From assembly GCA_029246705.1 (NCBI GenBank), contig JAQWMQ010000018.1:1-40159 (forward strand): a stretch of DNA of 40,159 bases. The letters run 5' to 3'. Positions 6,703 to 14,886 of the stretch are shown here, in pieces; positions within the stretch are counted from its first letter, which is position 1; each line of letters opens with the position of its first letter. A program made the translations under genes and the position numbers. The notes under the pieces are model-generated. The model did not search any database. It saw only the letters and a program-made list of their open reading frames with translations, and had not been told where the DNA came from. The DNA is from Phycisphaerales bacterium (GTDB taxonomy: Bacteria; Planctomycetota; Phycisphaerae; Phycisphaerales; SM1A02).

Positions 6703-7854
6703 ATGAGCACCCCGCCGAGTACTCCACGCTCGAAGGGACACTCCGACGGCACGACCATCGTCGACGCGAACAACAGGTTCGGCGTCGACTTTCGTGATGA
6801 GAGCAGTCGTCTGGGTCCCCCTCCGTGTCCGATCATCGACTTCCATGCACACATCGGGGGTGACCGCGCCGCGATGCTCTATCGAGAAGTCGCGGATCTC
6901 TACGGCATCCAGCAGGTCTTCTCGATGACTCGTTTGGAAGAGCTGCCGAGAGTGCGCGAGATCATGGGTGATCGAGTCCAGTTCATCGCCGTACCGGACT
7001 GGTATGCCGAGGACCGCAAGCACGCCCTGGGAGCGGGTTATCTCGACCAGATAGGTCTGTTCCACGCGGAGGGCGCAAGGATCATGAAGTTCTTCCAGGC
7101 CCCTCGGATCAGGGACGTGGAGCGGGAATTCGGCGACCCCGGGCTGCTGAGGCTGGATGGCCCCTTCAAGGTGGAGGCCGCGCGGCTCGCGGAGGAACTG
7201 GGCATGGCGATCATGACCCACGTCGCCGATCCGGACACCTGGTTCAAGTGCAAGTACGCAGATCCCGAGCTGTATGGAACCAAGGCGGAGCAGTACGAAC
7301 CCCTCGAACGCATGCTGGACCGATTCGGAGTTCCGTGGATCGCCGCGCACATGGGTGGTTCGCCGGAAGACCTTGACCACCTGGACCGTCTGCTCGAACG
7401 ACACGGGAACCTCCATCTGGACACCAGTGCCTGCAAGTGGATGCTTCGTGAACTTGGATCGAAGCAGACCCCGGACATCACCGGCTTCTTCACGAAATGG
7501 CGATCGCGACTGCTCTTCGGTTCAGACATACTGAGCATGGACGCACACCTCGAACCCTCGACCGAGGAGAACGTCATGGCCGCCAAGGCCAGTGGCAAGG
7601 AACAGGCCTTCGACCTCTATGCCAGCCGGTACTGGGCGTTGCGCATGATGTACGAGGGAACGGGCTCCTTCGAGTCACCGATCGTCGACCCCGACCTGCA
7701 CATGGTCGATCCCGACACCCACTCCGAGACGGATGCACCGACCGTTCGTTGCCACGGCTTCGACAAGACCTTGCTCGAATCGTTGTATCGCGGCACGGCC
7801 GAGACCCTGAAGAGAACGCTGGGACTGGACGAAGTCCCCCCGATCAGGTCGTGA
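6703..7854 (+). CDS. Amidohydrolase-2 family TIM-barrel metal-dependent hydrolase
   Basis: A 383-residue member of the amidohydrolase superfamily (amidohydrolase-2/ACMSD-like group), which hydrolyse or decarboxylate small carboxylated or cyclic substrates with a metal in a TIM barrel. The first metal motif is IIDFHAHIGG (H-x-H) near residue 48. Later candidates are MTHVADPD, AAHMGG, the His after barrel strands 5 and 6, and LLFGSDIL, whose Asp is the conserved catalytic residue. The order and spacing match the family. The first 40 residues are a polar extension without signal features. It follows the flavin-reductase-like gene by 9 bp, so they may share a pathway, but a separate -10-like element precedes it. 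Its 3' end overlaps the convergent gene by 11 bp. Substrate unknown. Confidence 0.85.
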   Translation: MSTPPSTPRSKGHSDGTTIVDANNRFGVDFRDESSRLGPPPCPIIDFHAHIGGDRAAMLYREVADLYGIQQVFSMTRLEELPRVREIMGDRVQFIAVPDWYAEDRKHALGAGYLDQIGLFHAEGARIMKFFQAPRIRDVEREFGDPGLLRLDGPFKVEAARLAEELGMAIMTHVADPDTWFKCKYADPELYGTKAEQYEPLERMLDRFGVPWIAAHMGGSPEDLDHLDRLLERHGNLHLDTSACKWMLRELGSKQTPDITGFFTKWRSRLLFGSDILSMDAHLEPSTEENVMAAKASGKEQAFDLYASRYWALRMMYEGTGSFESPIVDPDLHMVDPDTHSETDAPTVRCHGFDKTLLESLYRGTAETLKRTLGLDEVPPIRS

Positions 7855-8872
7855 CCGGACGGGGTTGCGGAGCAGTGGCCACCGCCATGATGTGTGCCCA
7901 GGATCCCGGGTCGCGTTTCGCACCGAACCTGCGCGCAGCATGCTGGAATTCCGAACGAATCCCGGTGTCGAGGGCCATCTCGAGGATGGCCTTCGTGCCT
8001 GAGTTCGCGTCGGCCCTCGAAGCGTAGAGGATGCCCGGATCAGGCGAGGCCTGAGTCGCGAGGTCGGCAGGGACCACTGCGATCACACCGATCCCCCGAG
8101 CCATGAGGTCCAGGATTCGCTCGTCATGGACCACCGGTCCCTCGGTCGCGACGAGGGCGATCTGCGGGCGCGGGTCGGTACGCTTGAGTGGTTGGAACGA
8201 GGGCTCGATACCGACCTTGGAGACGTATTCGGTGATGGCCGGTGCATCGGGATCATCGGGGTCCAGCAGCGCGGTGACTCGTGCACGAGCCAGATAGGTC
8301 AGCCCCACTCGATGGTAGAGCTCGAGACTGCGCGCACCCTGGTCCTGGGCTGGAACCAGCATGACCATGGTCGGGTTCTCTGGATCGGTGCTGACCGGCG
8401 CTGCGGCAGCCAGGCCGCATGGCTCGACGATGCGGGTACCGGCGACGCCCTCGCGGGCCCAGGCCCGGGCGACACGCTCGTCGGAGGTGATCACGTCAAG
8501 TCGCTTGAAGCACTCTGAATCCGCGGTGCCTGGCAACCCCTCGGCCACCAGCTGCACACGTGAACAGGTACGCGCGAGTTCCAGTGCCAGTGCATCCGAC
8601 CAGGCGATCGGTACCGGGCGCATCTCACCGGCATGGACCAGGGCCTGGCAGGTCCGGCTCACGGTGCGTCCTATGTTTCGCCAGGGTGCGGAACCGATCG
8701 AGTTGAGTCCGATCCCCGCGCAACGACATTCCTCGTCGAGCCCCCCCATCACGATCGCATGGCCGCCGAGTTCCCGGCGCAGCCTTTCAGCACGACGGAT
8801 GCGGCCTTCACCGGCATGACCGTCCACCACGTGCAGGAGCGGCGCGCGTGTCGGCGAATGGTCAACGGACAC
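7844..8872 (-). CDS. Glycosyltransferase-like protein (GT-B fold suspected)
   Basis: A 342-residue cytoplasmic protein I cannot name with certainty. The layout suggests a two-lobed GT-B glycosyltransferase: an N-lobe starting LLHVVDGHAGEGRIRRAERLRREL, a linker with LDVITSDERVARAWAREGV and a phrase like G-x-x-x-T-R-I-V-E-P-C-G-L, and a C-lobe with two Rossmann-like strands (TMVMLVPAQDQGAR; PQIALVATEGPVVHDERILDLMARGIGVIAV). The last resembles the donor-binding region of GT4 enzymes, but the usual E-x7-E is not obvious, so it may be inactive or divergent. It starts 11 bp inside the upstream lipoprotein gene, implying coupled translation, and is last of four genes. The 3' end overlaps the convergent amidohydrolase gene. 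Confidence 0.6.
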   Translation of the reverse strand: MSVDHSPTRAPLLHVVDGHAGEGRIRRAERLRRELGGHAIVMGGLDEECRCAGIGLNSIGSAPWRNIGRTVSRTCQALVHAGEMRPVPIAWSDALALELARTCSRVQLVAEGLPGTADSECFKRLDVITSDERVARAWAREGVAGTRIVEPCGLAAAAPVSTDPENPTMVMLVPAQDQGARSLELYHRVGLTYLARARVTALLDPDDPDAPAITEYVSKVGIEPSFQPLKRTDPRPQIALVATEGPVVHDERILDLMARGIGVIAVVPADLATQASPDPGILYASRADANSGTKAILEMALDTGIRSEFQHAARRFGAKRDPGSWAHIMAVATAPQPRPVTT

Positions 8873-9524
8873 CGAGGTTCTCTCCGAGCTCGGTGTTCTC
8901 GCGTTCGCGGAAGAGCGTGACGACGCTGCTGGAAAGCTTGCCGACCAGGTTCAGCTGCTGGGTGCGACGTTCCGAAGCCGAGCGCATGGCATCGGGAGAG
9001 ATCTCACGCATCGTCACGTTGACACGCCGGCCCCCGAGCTGACCGAGGGCGTCCTTCGGATAGGTACGGACCCCGTTATTGAAGTCGAGCACCCGTACCA
9101 GGCAGCTTGCATTGGGGCGTGGAATCCAGTTCTGCTCGGTCAGGGAGAAACTCTCCATCTCGATGAAGATCAGCTGTTTCGCATCCGCCTCCCGGGCGAT
9201 CGCTTCCATCGTCATGCGCTTGCCGTTGCGCTCGCGGGAACGGACCATCGCCATGGCATCGGACGAGTTCACGAAGGCAGGAATCAGGTCTCGCTGCTGC
9301 AGTTCAACGCTGATGGCGGAAGCCAGGTTCGATCGCAACACGGTGCGTGGCAGGACGTTGGTCTGGTCATCGACGAAGATGAGGGTCTTGACCTGTTGAA
9401 GCTCGTGTTCCGCAGGCGAGGTGCCGGTTCCGTCGAGGATGTAGCTGGCGGGTGCGAGGAAGTTGCAGCCGGAGGGCCCTGCAAGGGCCAGCGAGCCGAA
9501 TAGGAAGAGCATCAGGGTACGCAT
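8862..9524 (-). CDS. Predicted lipoprotein, paralogue of the upstream gene product
   Basis: A 220-residue exported protein with a signal peptide ending in PSGC; Cys20 is the likely lipidated residue, anchoring it to a membrane. The mature part follows the same plan as its upstream neighbour: an opening strand (TLIFVDDQTN), a helix with alternating S/A/L residues (LRSNLASAISVELQQRDL), then IAREADAKQLIFIEMESFSL and a strand like SCLVRVLDFNNG. The I-A-x-E-x-x-x-x-x-[VL]-[IV] segment suggests a small alpha/beta domain, as in TolB-N or CsgG-like proteins, but I could not confirm this. AGGAGA lies 5 nt before the ATG. It is 40 bp downstream of its paralogue. Function unknown. Confidence 0.75.
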   Translation of the reverse strand: MRTLMLFLFGSLALAGPSGCNFLAPASYILDGTGTSPAEHELQQVKTLIFVDDQTNVLPRTVLRSNLASAISVELQQRDLIPAFVNSSDAMAMVRSRERNGKRMTMEAIAREADAKQLIFIEMESFSLTEQNWIPRPNASCLVRVLDFNNGVRTYPKDALGQLGGRRVNVTMREISPDAMRSASERRTQQLNLVGKLSSSVVTLFRERENTELGENLGVR

Positions 9525-9564
9525 TCGAATCTCCTGCCCGGGTCATGTGATCCGGGTTCGGGGG

Positions 9565-10239
9565 TCAGATCGCATCGGGGTACTTGTCCTCGACGTGTCG
9601 ATAGAAGAGCCAGGCGGTCTGGTCGACGAACTTGGCGAGGACGCCCATCTGGATGGAACTTTCAGTGGCGCTCTCGCGGCCGACGCCCTGCATGTCGGGG
9701 AACTGCGAGGTGATCTCCCAGGTGCGTGCGAAGGCATCGGTCTCCCAACCGTCCTTCTCGATGACTCCGACGCTGGCGGCACAGGCGCCCTCCCAGAGGT
9801 AGCGGTTGCCGGGCGGATTGAGACGGAACTCGTAGATCTCGATGGAGACCACGCGATCGACTCCGAGCTCCGAGGCGATCTCGCCGTAAGGCAGCATCGA
9901 CCAGCTCGGCGTCTGGTACTGCCACTGCATCACATGGCGGTAGTCGAGGACCTTCGCACCGGGGACGTTCTCCTGGATTCGTTTCGAGACGTTCATGGAG
10001 ACGGTCGCTGAAACGGAAGGATGCTCGTACAGGATCGACGGATCGCAGTGCACCACCACCGCGACGGTCGCGTTGTCGAGACCGTCGTATTCGGCAAGGA
10101 CCTCGATCTTCTTGTAGCGCTCGATGTTCTGCCCGATGCCGCCGACGAGCTCCGCTACGAAGCACCCCGGAAGAAAGGACAGTCCGACGGTGCCCATCAC
10201 AAGGAGGACCAGGACACGAGTGGTTGGGATGTGAAACAT
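9565..10239 (-). CDS. Predicted lipoprotein
   Basis: A 224-residue exported protein. The start is the ATG at 10237-10239, overlapping the TGA of the DUF2752 gene (TGATG). A longer in-frame start upstream would run antisense-like through that gene and lacks a signal peptide. The N-terminus MFHIPTTRVLVLLVMGTV and lipobox LPGC mark a lipoprotein with Cys27 lipidated. The mature part has ATVAVVVHCDPS, a helix VSMNVSKRIQENV, and IASELGVDRVVSIEIYEF, laid out as in the next gene, so the two seem to be diverged tandem duplicates. Residues ACAASVGVIEKDGW resemble the last shared strand. An envelope role is likely from the anchor; the biochemical function is unknown. Confidence 0.78.
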   Translation of the reverse strand: MFHIPTTRVLVLLVMGTVGLSFLPGCFVAELVGGIGQNIERYKKIEVLAEYDGLDNATVAVVVHCDPSILYEHPSVSATVSMNVSKRIQENVPGAKVLDYRHVMQWQYQTPSWSMLPYGEIASELGVDRVVSIEIYEFRLNPPGNRYLWEGACAASVGVIEKDGWETDAFARTWEITSQFPDMQGVGRESATESSIQMGVLAKFVDQTAWLFYRHVEDKYPDAI

Positions 10240-10712
10240 CAAAGGACTCCCTTGAAGACGAGGATCTTGTAGACCCACGCGCCGAGGACCAGGATTCCGC
10301 CGAGTATGAAGAACCATTTGTCGATCCGGTCGAACCAGAAGGCACCGATCGCCGAACCGGTCGCAAGGACCCAGACGGACAGGACGAAGACCATCGCGGT
10401 CCCCAGGGCAAGCACCGAGCCGGCGGGCTGGGCTCGAATCGAACCGAGAAGATTGCCGTTGGCGGCATGAGCGAAGGAAGTCGTCATGCCACATGAAGGA
10501 CAGGGAATGCCCATGCCGACGACCCATCCGCACTGGGGCAGGCCCAGCTGGGTGTGGGTGCCGTGACCATCGGCCGAAGGCACCAGCCATGCGGCCACCA
10601 GCAGCAGCGAACCGGTCGCCACCGCGATGAACACGGCCAGCCAGCGGCGCCGGGTGCGGGCGGAATGTTCAATCCGCGCAAGATCGTGGGTTGGTGCACT
10701 TGCAGCATCCAT
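10239..10712 (-). CDS. DUF2752 small membrane protein
   Basis: A 157-residue membrane protein of the DUF2752 family. The family signature GIPCPSCGMTTSF is intact, with two cysteines and a T-T pair. Hydrophobic segments lie near residues 28-46 (WLAVFIAVATGSLLLVAAWLV), 92-115 (AGSVLALGTAMVFVLSVWVL) and 130-148 (WFFILGGILVLGAWVYKILV). The molecular function is unknown. I start at the ATG 10710-10712 because a TATCCT hexamer lies 7 nt upstream; a GTG six codons earlier (10730) is the alternative. It is first of four genes, and its stop overlaps the next start by one base. Confidence 0.85.
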   Translation of the reverse strand: MDAASAPTHDLARIEHSARTRRRWLAVFIAVATGSLLLVAAWLVPSADGHGTHTQLGLPQCGWVVGMGIPCPSCGMTTSFAHAANGNLLGSIRAQPAGSVLALGTAMVFVLSVWVLATGSAIGAFWFDRIDKWFFILGGILVLGAWVYKILVFKGVL

Positions 10713-10719
10713 CCGGGAC

Positions 10720-10725
10720 AGGATA
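10720..10725 (-). promoter_or_regulatory. -10-like hexamer 7 nt before the DUF2752 ATG
   Basis: On the minus strand TATCCT, then seven bases, then ATG at 10712. No ribosome-binding site or clear -35 is visible. It lies inside the longer alternative reading frame from GTG 10730, favouring the shorter protein. Confidence 0.4.
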
Positions 10726-10802
10726 CCCACTCAGTCATCAGGAACCAAAGAGAACCCGACTTCATGCCATGCAGCGCACGCTCAGCCGTGATCGGGAGCG
10801 AC

Positions 10803-10808
10803 TAGACT
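10803..10808 (+). promoter_or_regulatory. -10-like hexamer 6 nt before the dipeptidase ATG
   Basis: TAGACT, then CGGGCG, then ATG. No Shine-Dalgarno sequence fits the 6-nt gap, and no -35 is apparent. Confidence 0.5.
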
Positions 10809-10814
10809 CGGGCG

Positions 10815-11846
10815 ATGACCGCACCTGACACGACGAAAACGACCTGGCTGGATGCCCACCTGGACCTGGCCTACATCGCACTTGATCGAGCCCGGAATGC
10901 CCCGGACCTCGGCATCGAGCCCGACCCCACCAGGGGCTGCGTGAGCTGGAAGGCCCTGCAGCGAGGCGGTGTTCGCGGCTGTTTCGGCACGATCTTCACC
11001 GAAATGGGTGATCCCGATCACCCCTGTGGCTACGGAGATCACGAGGATCGAGACGGTGCCCACCGGGCGGGGCTTCGCCAGCTCGAGCTCTACGAGGACT
11101 GGGAACGACAGGGACACCTGCGAATCGTTCGACACGCCGAGGATCTGGAACGAGCATTCACGGAAAGCGGGCCACTTGCCGTGGTGCTTCTGATGGAATG
11201 CGCGGACCCCATCCGCTCGCCGCAGGAAGCCGAATGGTGGGCCGAACGGGGCGTCTCGATGGTGGGACTCTCCTGGGGTGAGGGCTCGCGGTATTCGGGA
11301 GGCAATGCACGCGCCGGCGGGCTGACCGAGGAGGGGCGCGAGCTCGTGGCGGCACTCGATGACGCGGGCCTGGCCCACGACGTCTCGCACCTCGCGGACC
11401 AGTCGGTCGAGGACCTGCTCGGACTCGCACGTGGCCCCATCGCCTCGAGTCACTCGAATGCGCGAAGCCTGTTGCCGGGGAGTCGCTCGCTGAGGAGGCA
11501 CCTGGACACCGACCACGCCCGCGAGATCGCCGCACGGGATGGTGTCGCGGGGATCAACCTCTTCACGCGTTTTCTCGTCGAGGACCGACGGGCTGAAATC
11601 GGCGACGTGCTCGCCCACGTCAATGCACTCGCCGCGGTCTTCGGCAGGCACCGACTCGGACTGGGTACGGACATGGACGGCGGTTTCGGACCGACGGCCC
11701 TGCCGGTCGGACTCGAGGGGCCGGACCAACTGGACACGCTTGATCAGGCCCTGGGTTCGGCCGGGTGGAACGACGATGAACGCCGATCGTTCGGATCGGG
11801 AGCCTGGCGAGACTTCGTGTCACGCATCCCACGGCTGAACCGCTGA
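10815..11846 (+). CDS. M19-family membrane/renal-type dipeptidase
   Basis: A 343-residue zinc dipeptidase of family M19, a TIM-barrel fold that cleaves dipeptides, in some members those with a D-residue. The metal ligands expected for the family are all visible in order: DAHLD (H15 and D17), the glutamate in VVLLMECAD, H in DVSHLAD, H in SSHSNAR, and the aspartate in LGTDMDGG. There is no signal peptide, so it is cytoplasmic, unlike the lipid-anchored mammalian enzyme. Length is near the bacterial norm. It stands alone on the plus strand between two minus-strand operons. The start is set by the TAGACT element 6 nt upstream, with no ribosome-binding site. A role in peptide or peptidoglycan-fragment turnover is likely but not shown. 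Confidence 0.92.
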   Translation: MTAPDTTKTTWLDAHLDLAYIALDRARNAPDLGIEPDPTRGCVSWKALQRGGVRGCFGTIFTEMGDPDHPCGYGDHEDRDGAHRAGLRQLELYEDWERQGHLRIVRHAEDLERAFTESGPLAVVLLMECADPIRSPQEAEWWAERGVSMVGLSWGEGSRYSGGNARAGGLTEEGRELVAALDDAGLAHDVSHLADQSVEDLLGLARGPIASSHSNARSLLPGSRSLRRHLDTDHAREIAARDGVAGINLFTRFLVEDRRAEIGDVLAHVNALAAVFGRHRLGLGTDMDGGFGPTALPVGLEGPDQLDTLDQALGSAGWNDDERRSFGSGAWRDFVSRIPRLNR

Positions 11847-11853
11847 TCGAACC

Positions 11854-11873
11854 GTCCTCCACCGCTGGAGGAC
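11854..11873. terminator. Hairpin between convergent genes, probable bidirectional terminator
   Basis: A perfect 8-bp inverted repeat GTCCTCCA/TGGAGGAC with loop CCGC lies between the dipeptidase stop and the convergent gene, ending on the first base of that gene's stop codon. No U-tract follows on either strand. Confidence 0.5.
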
Positions 11874-13297
11874 TAGTGACCGCGCGCAGTGCGTTCGTTG
11901 TTGAGTGCAACCACCCGACCCGTACCATCAATCCAGTACAGGTTGATCCCCATGCCGTGCAGGTCGCTGCTGCTGGCGGGATCGGTCACCACGAGATCGA
12001 GTTGAAGCCCGCCTTCATCAAGGGAAGGCAGCTTCAGCGACCCGACCACCATGTCCTCCCAGCGCTTGATCTCGAGCGCCGCACTCCGGAGTTCACGAAG
12101 CCCTTGCTCGCTGGCGAGCAGGTGCAGGCGGTTGGCTTGATCAAGCCCGCATTCGATGGCCGGATCGATGGGGATGCGCTGGGTGACCGGCCTCAGATGG
12201 GGGAACAACTGCAGCAACCTGCCACGATCGGGTTCTGCGGCCTGGGGCTTGGGTTCGACGGGTGCCCCGGAGGCCGGCTCGCCCGGGAACTCGGAGAACT
12301 CATTGAGCATGGCCCGCTCATCCTTGGTGATCGTGACCCGCGGTTCCTCCGCGACCGTCTCGTCTCGATCATCGGTCGACATCGAACCAGCCGGTTCGAT
12401 CTCGACCGGATCATGCTCGGGATACCGCTTGTCTGCGGGTTTCTCGAGACCGCCGGCATCGGTCTGGTCGGGCTTGCGCGACTGCTTGAGCTGCTCGACC
12501 CGCTCGGAGGTGCTGGTGAACATCTCGTCCGCCCCCCGGTGTCGCTTGACGGCATCGATGAACTCGGCCACCCCGAAGGACGAACCGACGTGCACATCCA
12601 CATCCTCGTAGAGCTCGTGGGGATCCATGCGTCGAAGTGCGAAGCCGTGCCAGGCCACGTCGATGTCCATGCACGCTCGTGCGGCATCTATGATGTTGCC
12701 AGCCGCGATCTCCGCCTCGTAGGCAGGGGAACCGAAGAACACGAGATCGACCCGGGGCATCGGCAGATCGCGGGCCTTCGCCGAATCAACGGGCCTGGTC
12801 AGCAATGTATACGCGGCCTCGATCGCGAATGAATCGGCCGCGGTGAACAACAAGAGTGGAAGCTCGTGGGCGATGATCGAGGAGTAGCTCTCTCGATAGT
12901 CGGGGATGATCACGAGGTTCTGGACATTGTTGGCGAGGAATTCGATGATGCCGGCGACGGAATCCGCTTGATCGGAAAGCAGGTCGGTGTTGATGGAGTC
13001 CTCGGGCTGCATGTGGGCCGAGTCCGCTTCATTCGAACCCGGGAAGTACATGACCTTGAGCATGCCGTCGACGAGGCTCACCAGTGCGGAGCCACCCTCG
13101 GGTGCAAGCTTCTTCACGTACTGGGCAGGCCAGGCGAAGGCGGGCTTGGGCAGGTTGCCGCGCAGGGCGATGGCGATGTCGAGGGGGCGGGCACCGATCG
13201 GCTGCCTGAAGTCATCGTGGTCGGAATGGGTAGATATCGGGGCTGTCACCCAGGCGTCAAGGAGTTCGTGCTGGTCTTTGTCGAAGTCCTCACTCAT
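11873..13297 (-). CDS. Partner of the ParA-CBM48 protein, possibly a P-loop-less MinD-like protein
   Basis: A 474-residue cytoplasmic protein I do not recognise. It starts 4 bp inside the ParA-CBM48 gene (ATGA), so the two proteins are probably made together. Residues about 67-225 follow the strand/helix order of the second half of FlhG/MinD ATPases: a strand then acidic segment NVQNLVIIPDYRES (127-136), LPLLLFTAADSFAIEAAYTLLTRP (146-169), PRVDLVFFGSPAYEAEIAAGNIIDAA (181-206) and VAWHGFALRRMDP (214-226). No Walker A loop is present, so if the resemblance is real it is a degenerate, non-hydrolysing relative. Residues 265-370 are charged and low in complexity, probably a linker. The C-terminal 100 residues end in a small beta-rich module (INLYWIDGTGRVVALNNE). 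Confidence 0.7.
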   Translation of the reverse strand: MSEDFDKDQHELLDAWVTAPISTHSDHDDFRQPIGARPLDIAIALRGNLPKPAFAWPAQYVKKLAPEGGSALVSLVDGMLKVMYFPGSNEADSAHMQPEDSINTDLLSDQADSVAGIIEFLANNVQNLVIIPDYRESYSSIIAHELPLLLFTAADSFAIEAAYTLLTRPVDSAKARDLPMPRVDLVFFGSPAYEAEIAAGNIIDAARACMDIDVAWHGFALRRMDPHELYEDVDVHVGSSFGVAEFIDAVKRHRGADEMFTSTSERVEQLKQSRKPDQTDAGGLEKPADKRYPEHDPVEIEPAGSMSTDDRDETVAEEPRVTITKDERAMLNEFSEFPGEPASGAPVEPKPQAAEPDRGRLLQLFPHLRPVTQRIPIDPAIECGLDQANRLHLLASEQGLRELRSAALEIKRWEDMVVGSLKLPSLDEGGLQLDLVVTDPASSSDLHGMGINLYWIDGTGRVVALNNERTARGH

Positions 13298-14778
13298 GTC
13301 CGACGGGGTTCCATCCCACTCGATGACGGCGTTTCGAGACCGCCGACTGGTTGCTGATTCACGTGAACGAGACTCCGATCTTCGTCCTCCGGACCGGATG
13401 TCCTTCCTGCAGCATAGGGATCCGGGCCGGGGATGCCATCACGGATCAGCTGATATTCGTGGCGTCCGGCTTCAAGTGGCACCAGCACCTCGAGGAAACG
13501 GCCGCCCGGATCGAGGGTCAGCGGAATGCCTTCGGGACTCCACCCACAGAAATCACCGGTCAGGGCGACCTGCCGGGAAGAGCCGATCGGCTGGATGAAA
13601 CGCACCCCCCCCGCCTCGACCACGGGGCCATAGGCGGCAGGTGATTCGGAATCCGAGAACCGAGCCTCGTCCGAGTCGAGCATCCGAGCCTCTTCCGGGG
13701 TGATCGAGGTGGCGTGCCCCGGCTGGCTCGAGGATCGATCGAGGGGGCCGGAATCAACTTCCGAACCGGCGGAACCAGTGCCGGAGATACCTCGTCGCGA
13801 GCCGACGCCTCCTCTGCGGACCCGCTCGAGGACGCCCTTGAAGCGCTCGTCCATGCGTTCGGTGGTGATCACCGGACGGTGATCCTGCAGGGCTTCCTGC
13901 TCGGCTTCGGTCCGGGATACGGACAGGGCGGGACGAGCCGCCTTGGCTTCGGCCTTGCGTTCGACTTCCTCACGCAGACGGGCCCGTTCGCGAACCACGT
14001 CGGTGGTCTCGTGGTTGCGAACCCACGCTTCGAGTGCGGCGAAATCCGCCGCGGCCTCGGAGGAAGGCGCATGTTCCTGGATGGGGAGACCCATCCCCAC
14101 CGATTCACGCAGCGCCTCGTGCTCCCGAATGGCCACCGGAACCAACTGGTGCGGGAAGTCCCGTCGCAGACGATCCAGGACCGCACGCGCTCGAGGCGAG
14201 TCCTCCCGGTGCAGGGTCGGCAGGAGGAAGAAGTCGGCGGGTCGGCCGACCTTCTTCATGAGCAGTTCGATGGTCTTGACCTGGCGATGGGCGCCCTTCT
14301 GAGCGAAGAAACCGGTCTCGACCGGGATCAACGTCTCATCGGCGGCACGCAACGCGTTGAAGGTGAGCAAGCCGATCGATGGCGAGCAGTCGATGATGCA
14401 GAAGGCGTAGCGATCCTTCACGAACTCGAGCACCTGTTCGAGGCGTCGATCACGGTCGTGGCGGTCGGCGATGCCGCCATCGGCGTGTTCGAGCTTCGCG
14501 AGTCGCATCCGACTCGGCACCAGGTCCAGGCCGCCGCCGATCTCCTTGCGTACGTCGTCGAAACCGATGTCGTATCGAAAGTCGGCCGCGAGCAGGTTGC
14601 CTATCCCCTGTTCGATCGTCGATTCATCGATGTTCAGGCCCGCGGCGCAGTGCCCCTGCGGGTCGAGATCGATCAAGAGGGTTCGTTGGCCACTGCGCGC
14701 AAGCTGCGCGCTGAGGTTGATGGCGGTCGTGGTCTTGCCACAGCCGCCTTTCTGGTTGACGATTGCAATGGTCCGCAT
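13294..14778 (-). CDS. ParA-family ATPase fused to a C-terminal CBM48/AMPK-beta-like domain
   Basis: A 494-residue two-domain protein. Residues 1-255 are a ParA/Soj ATPase: deviant Walker A KGGCGKTT (10-17) with both the signature Lys10 and Lys15, Walker A' LIDLDPQG (35-42), and Walker B FCIIDCSPS (126-134). Such ATPases form ATP-dependent dimers that bind DNA or membrane and position cargo. Residues 255-385 are charged and then Ser/Gly-rich, a flexible linker. Residues 388-456 look like a CBM48 (AMPK glycogen-binding) domain: VALTGDFCGWS, then LVPLEAGRHEYQLIRDG, then DPYA. The first glycogen-contact Trp is kept (W413), but the positions of the AMPK Lys and second Trp hold Gln443 and Pro450. 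There is no parB nearby. The start has no ribosome-binding site. The ATPase is certain; the fusion's role is unknown. Confidence 0.9.
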   Translation of the reverse strand: MRTIAIVNQKGGCGKTTTAINLSAQLARSGQRTLLIDLDPQGHCAAGLNIDESTIEQGIGNLLAADFRYDIGFDDVRKEIGGGLDLVPSRMRLAKLEHADGGIADRHDRDRRLEQVLEFVKDRYAFCIIDCSPSIGLLTFNALRAADETLIPVETGFFAQKGAHRQVKTIELLMKKVGRPADFFLLPTLHREDSPRARAVLDRLRRDFPHQLVPVAIREHEALRESVGMGLPIQEHAPSSEAAADFAALEAWVRNHETTDVVRERARLREEVERKAEAKAARPALSVSRTEAEQEALQDHRPVITTERMDERFKGVLERVRRGGVGSRRGISGTGSAGSEVDSGPLDRSSSQPGHATSITPEEARMLDSDEARFSDSESPAAYGPVVEAGGVRFIQPIGSSRQVALTGDFCGWSPEGIPLTLDPGGRFLEVLVPLEAGRHEYQLIRDGIPGPDPYAAGRTSGPEDEDRSLVHVNQQPVGGLETPSSSGMEPRRT

Positions 14779-14886
14779 GCACGCCCGCGCACCACCCGGG
14801 ATCGTGAGGGTGGCGGCATCTCCCGAATCTTTATCGGAATCAGGGGCGGCCGGACTCCAGAAGTCACTGCAAAGGCATCGTTTGAT

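Noticed and set aside
8873-9042. Plus-strand short frames opposite the second lipoprotein gene
   Set aside because: Shadow of the lipoprotein gene; no start signals.
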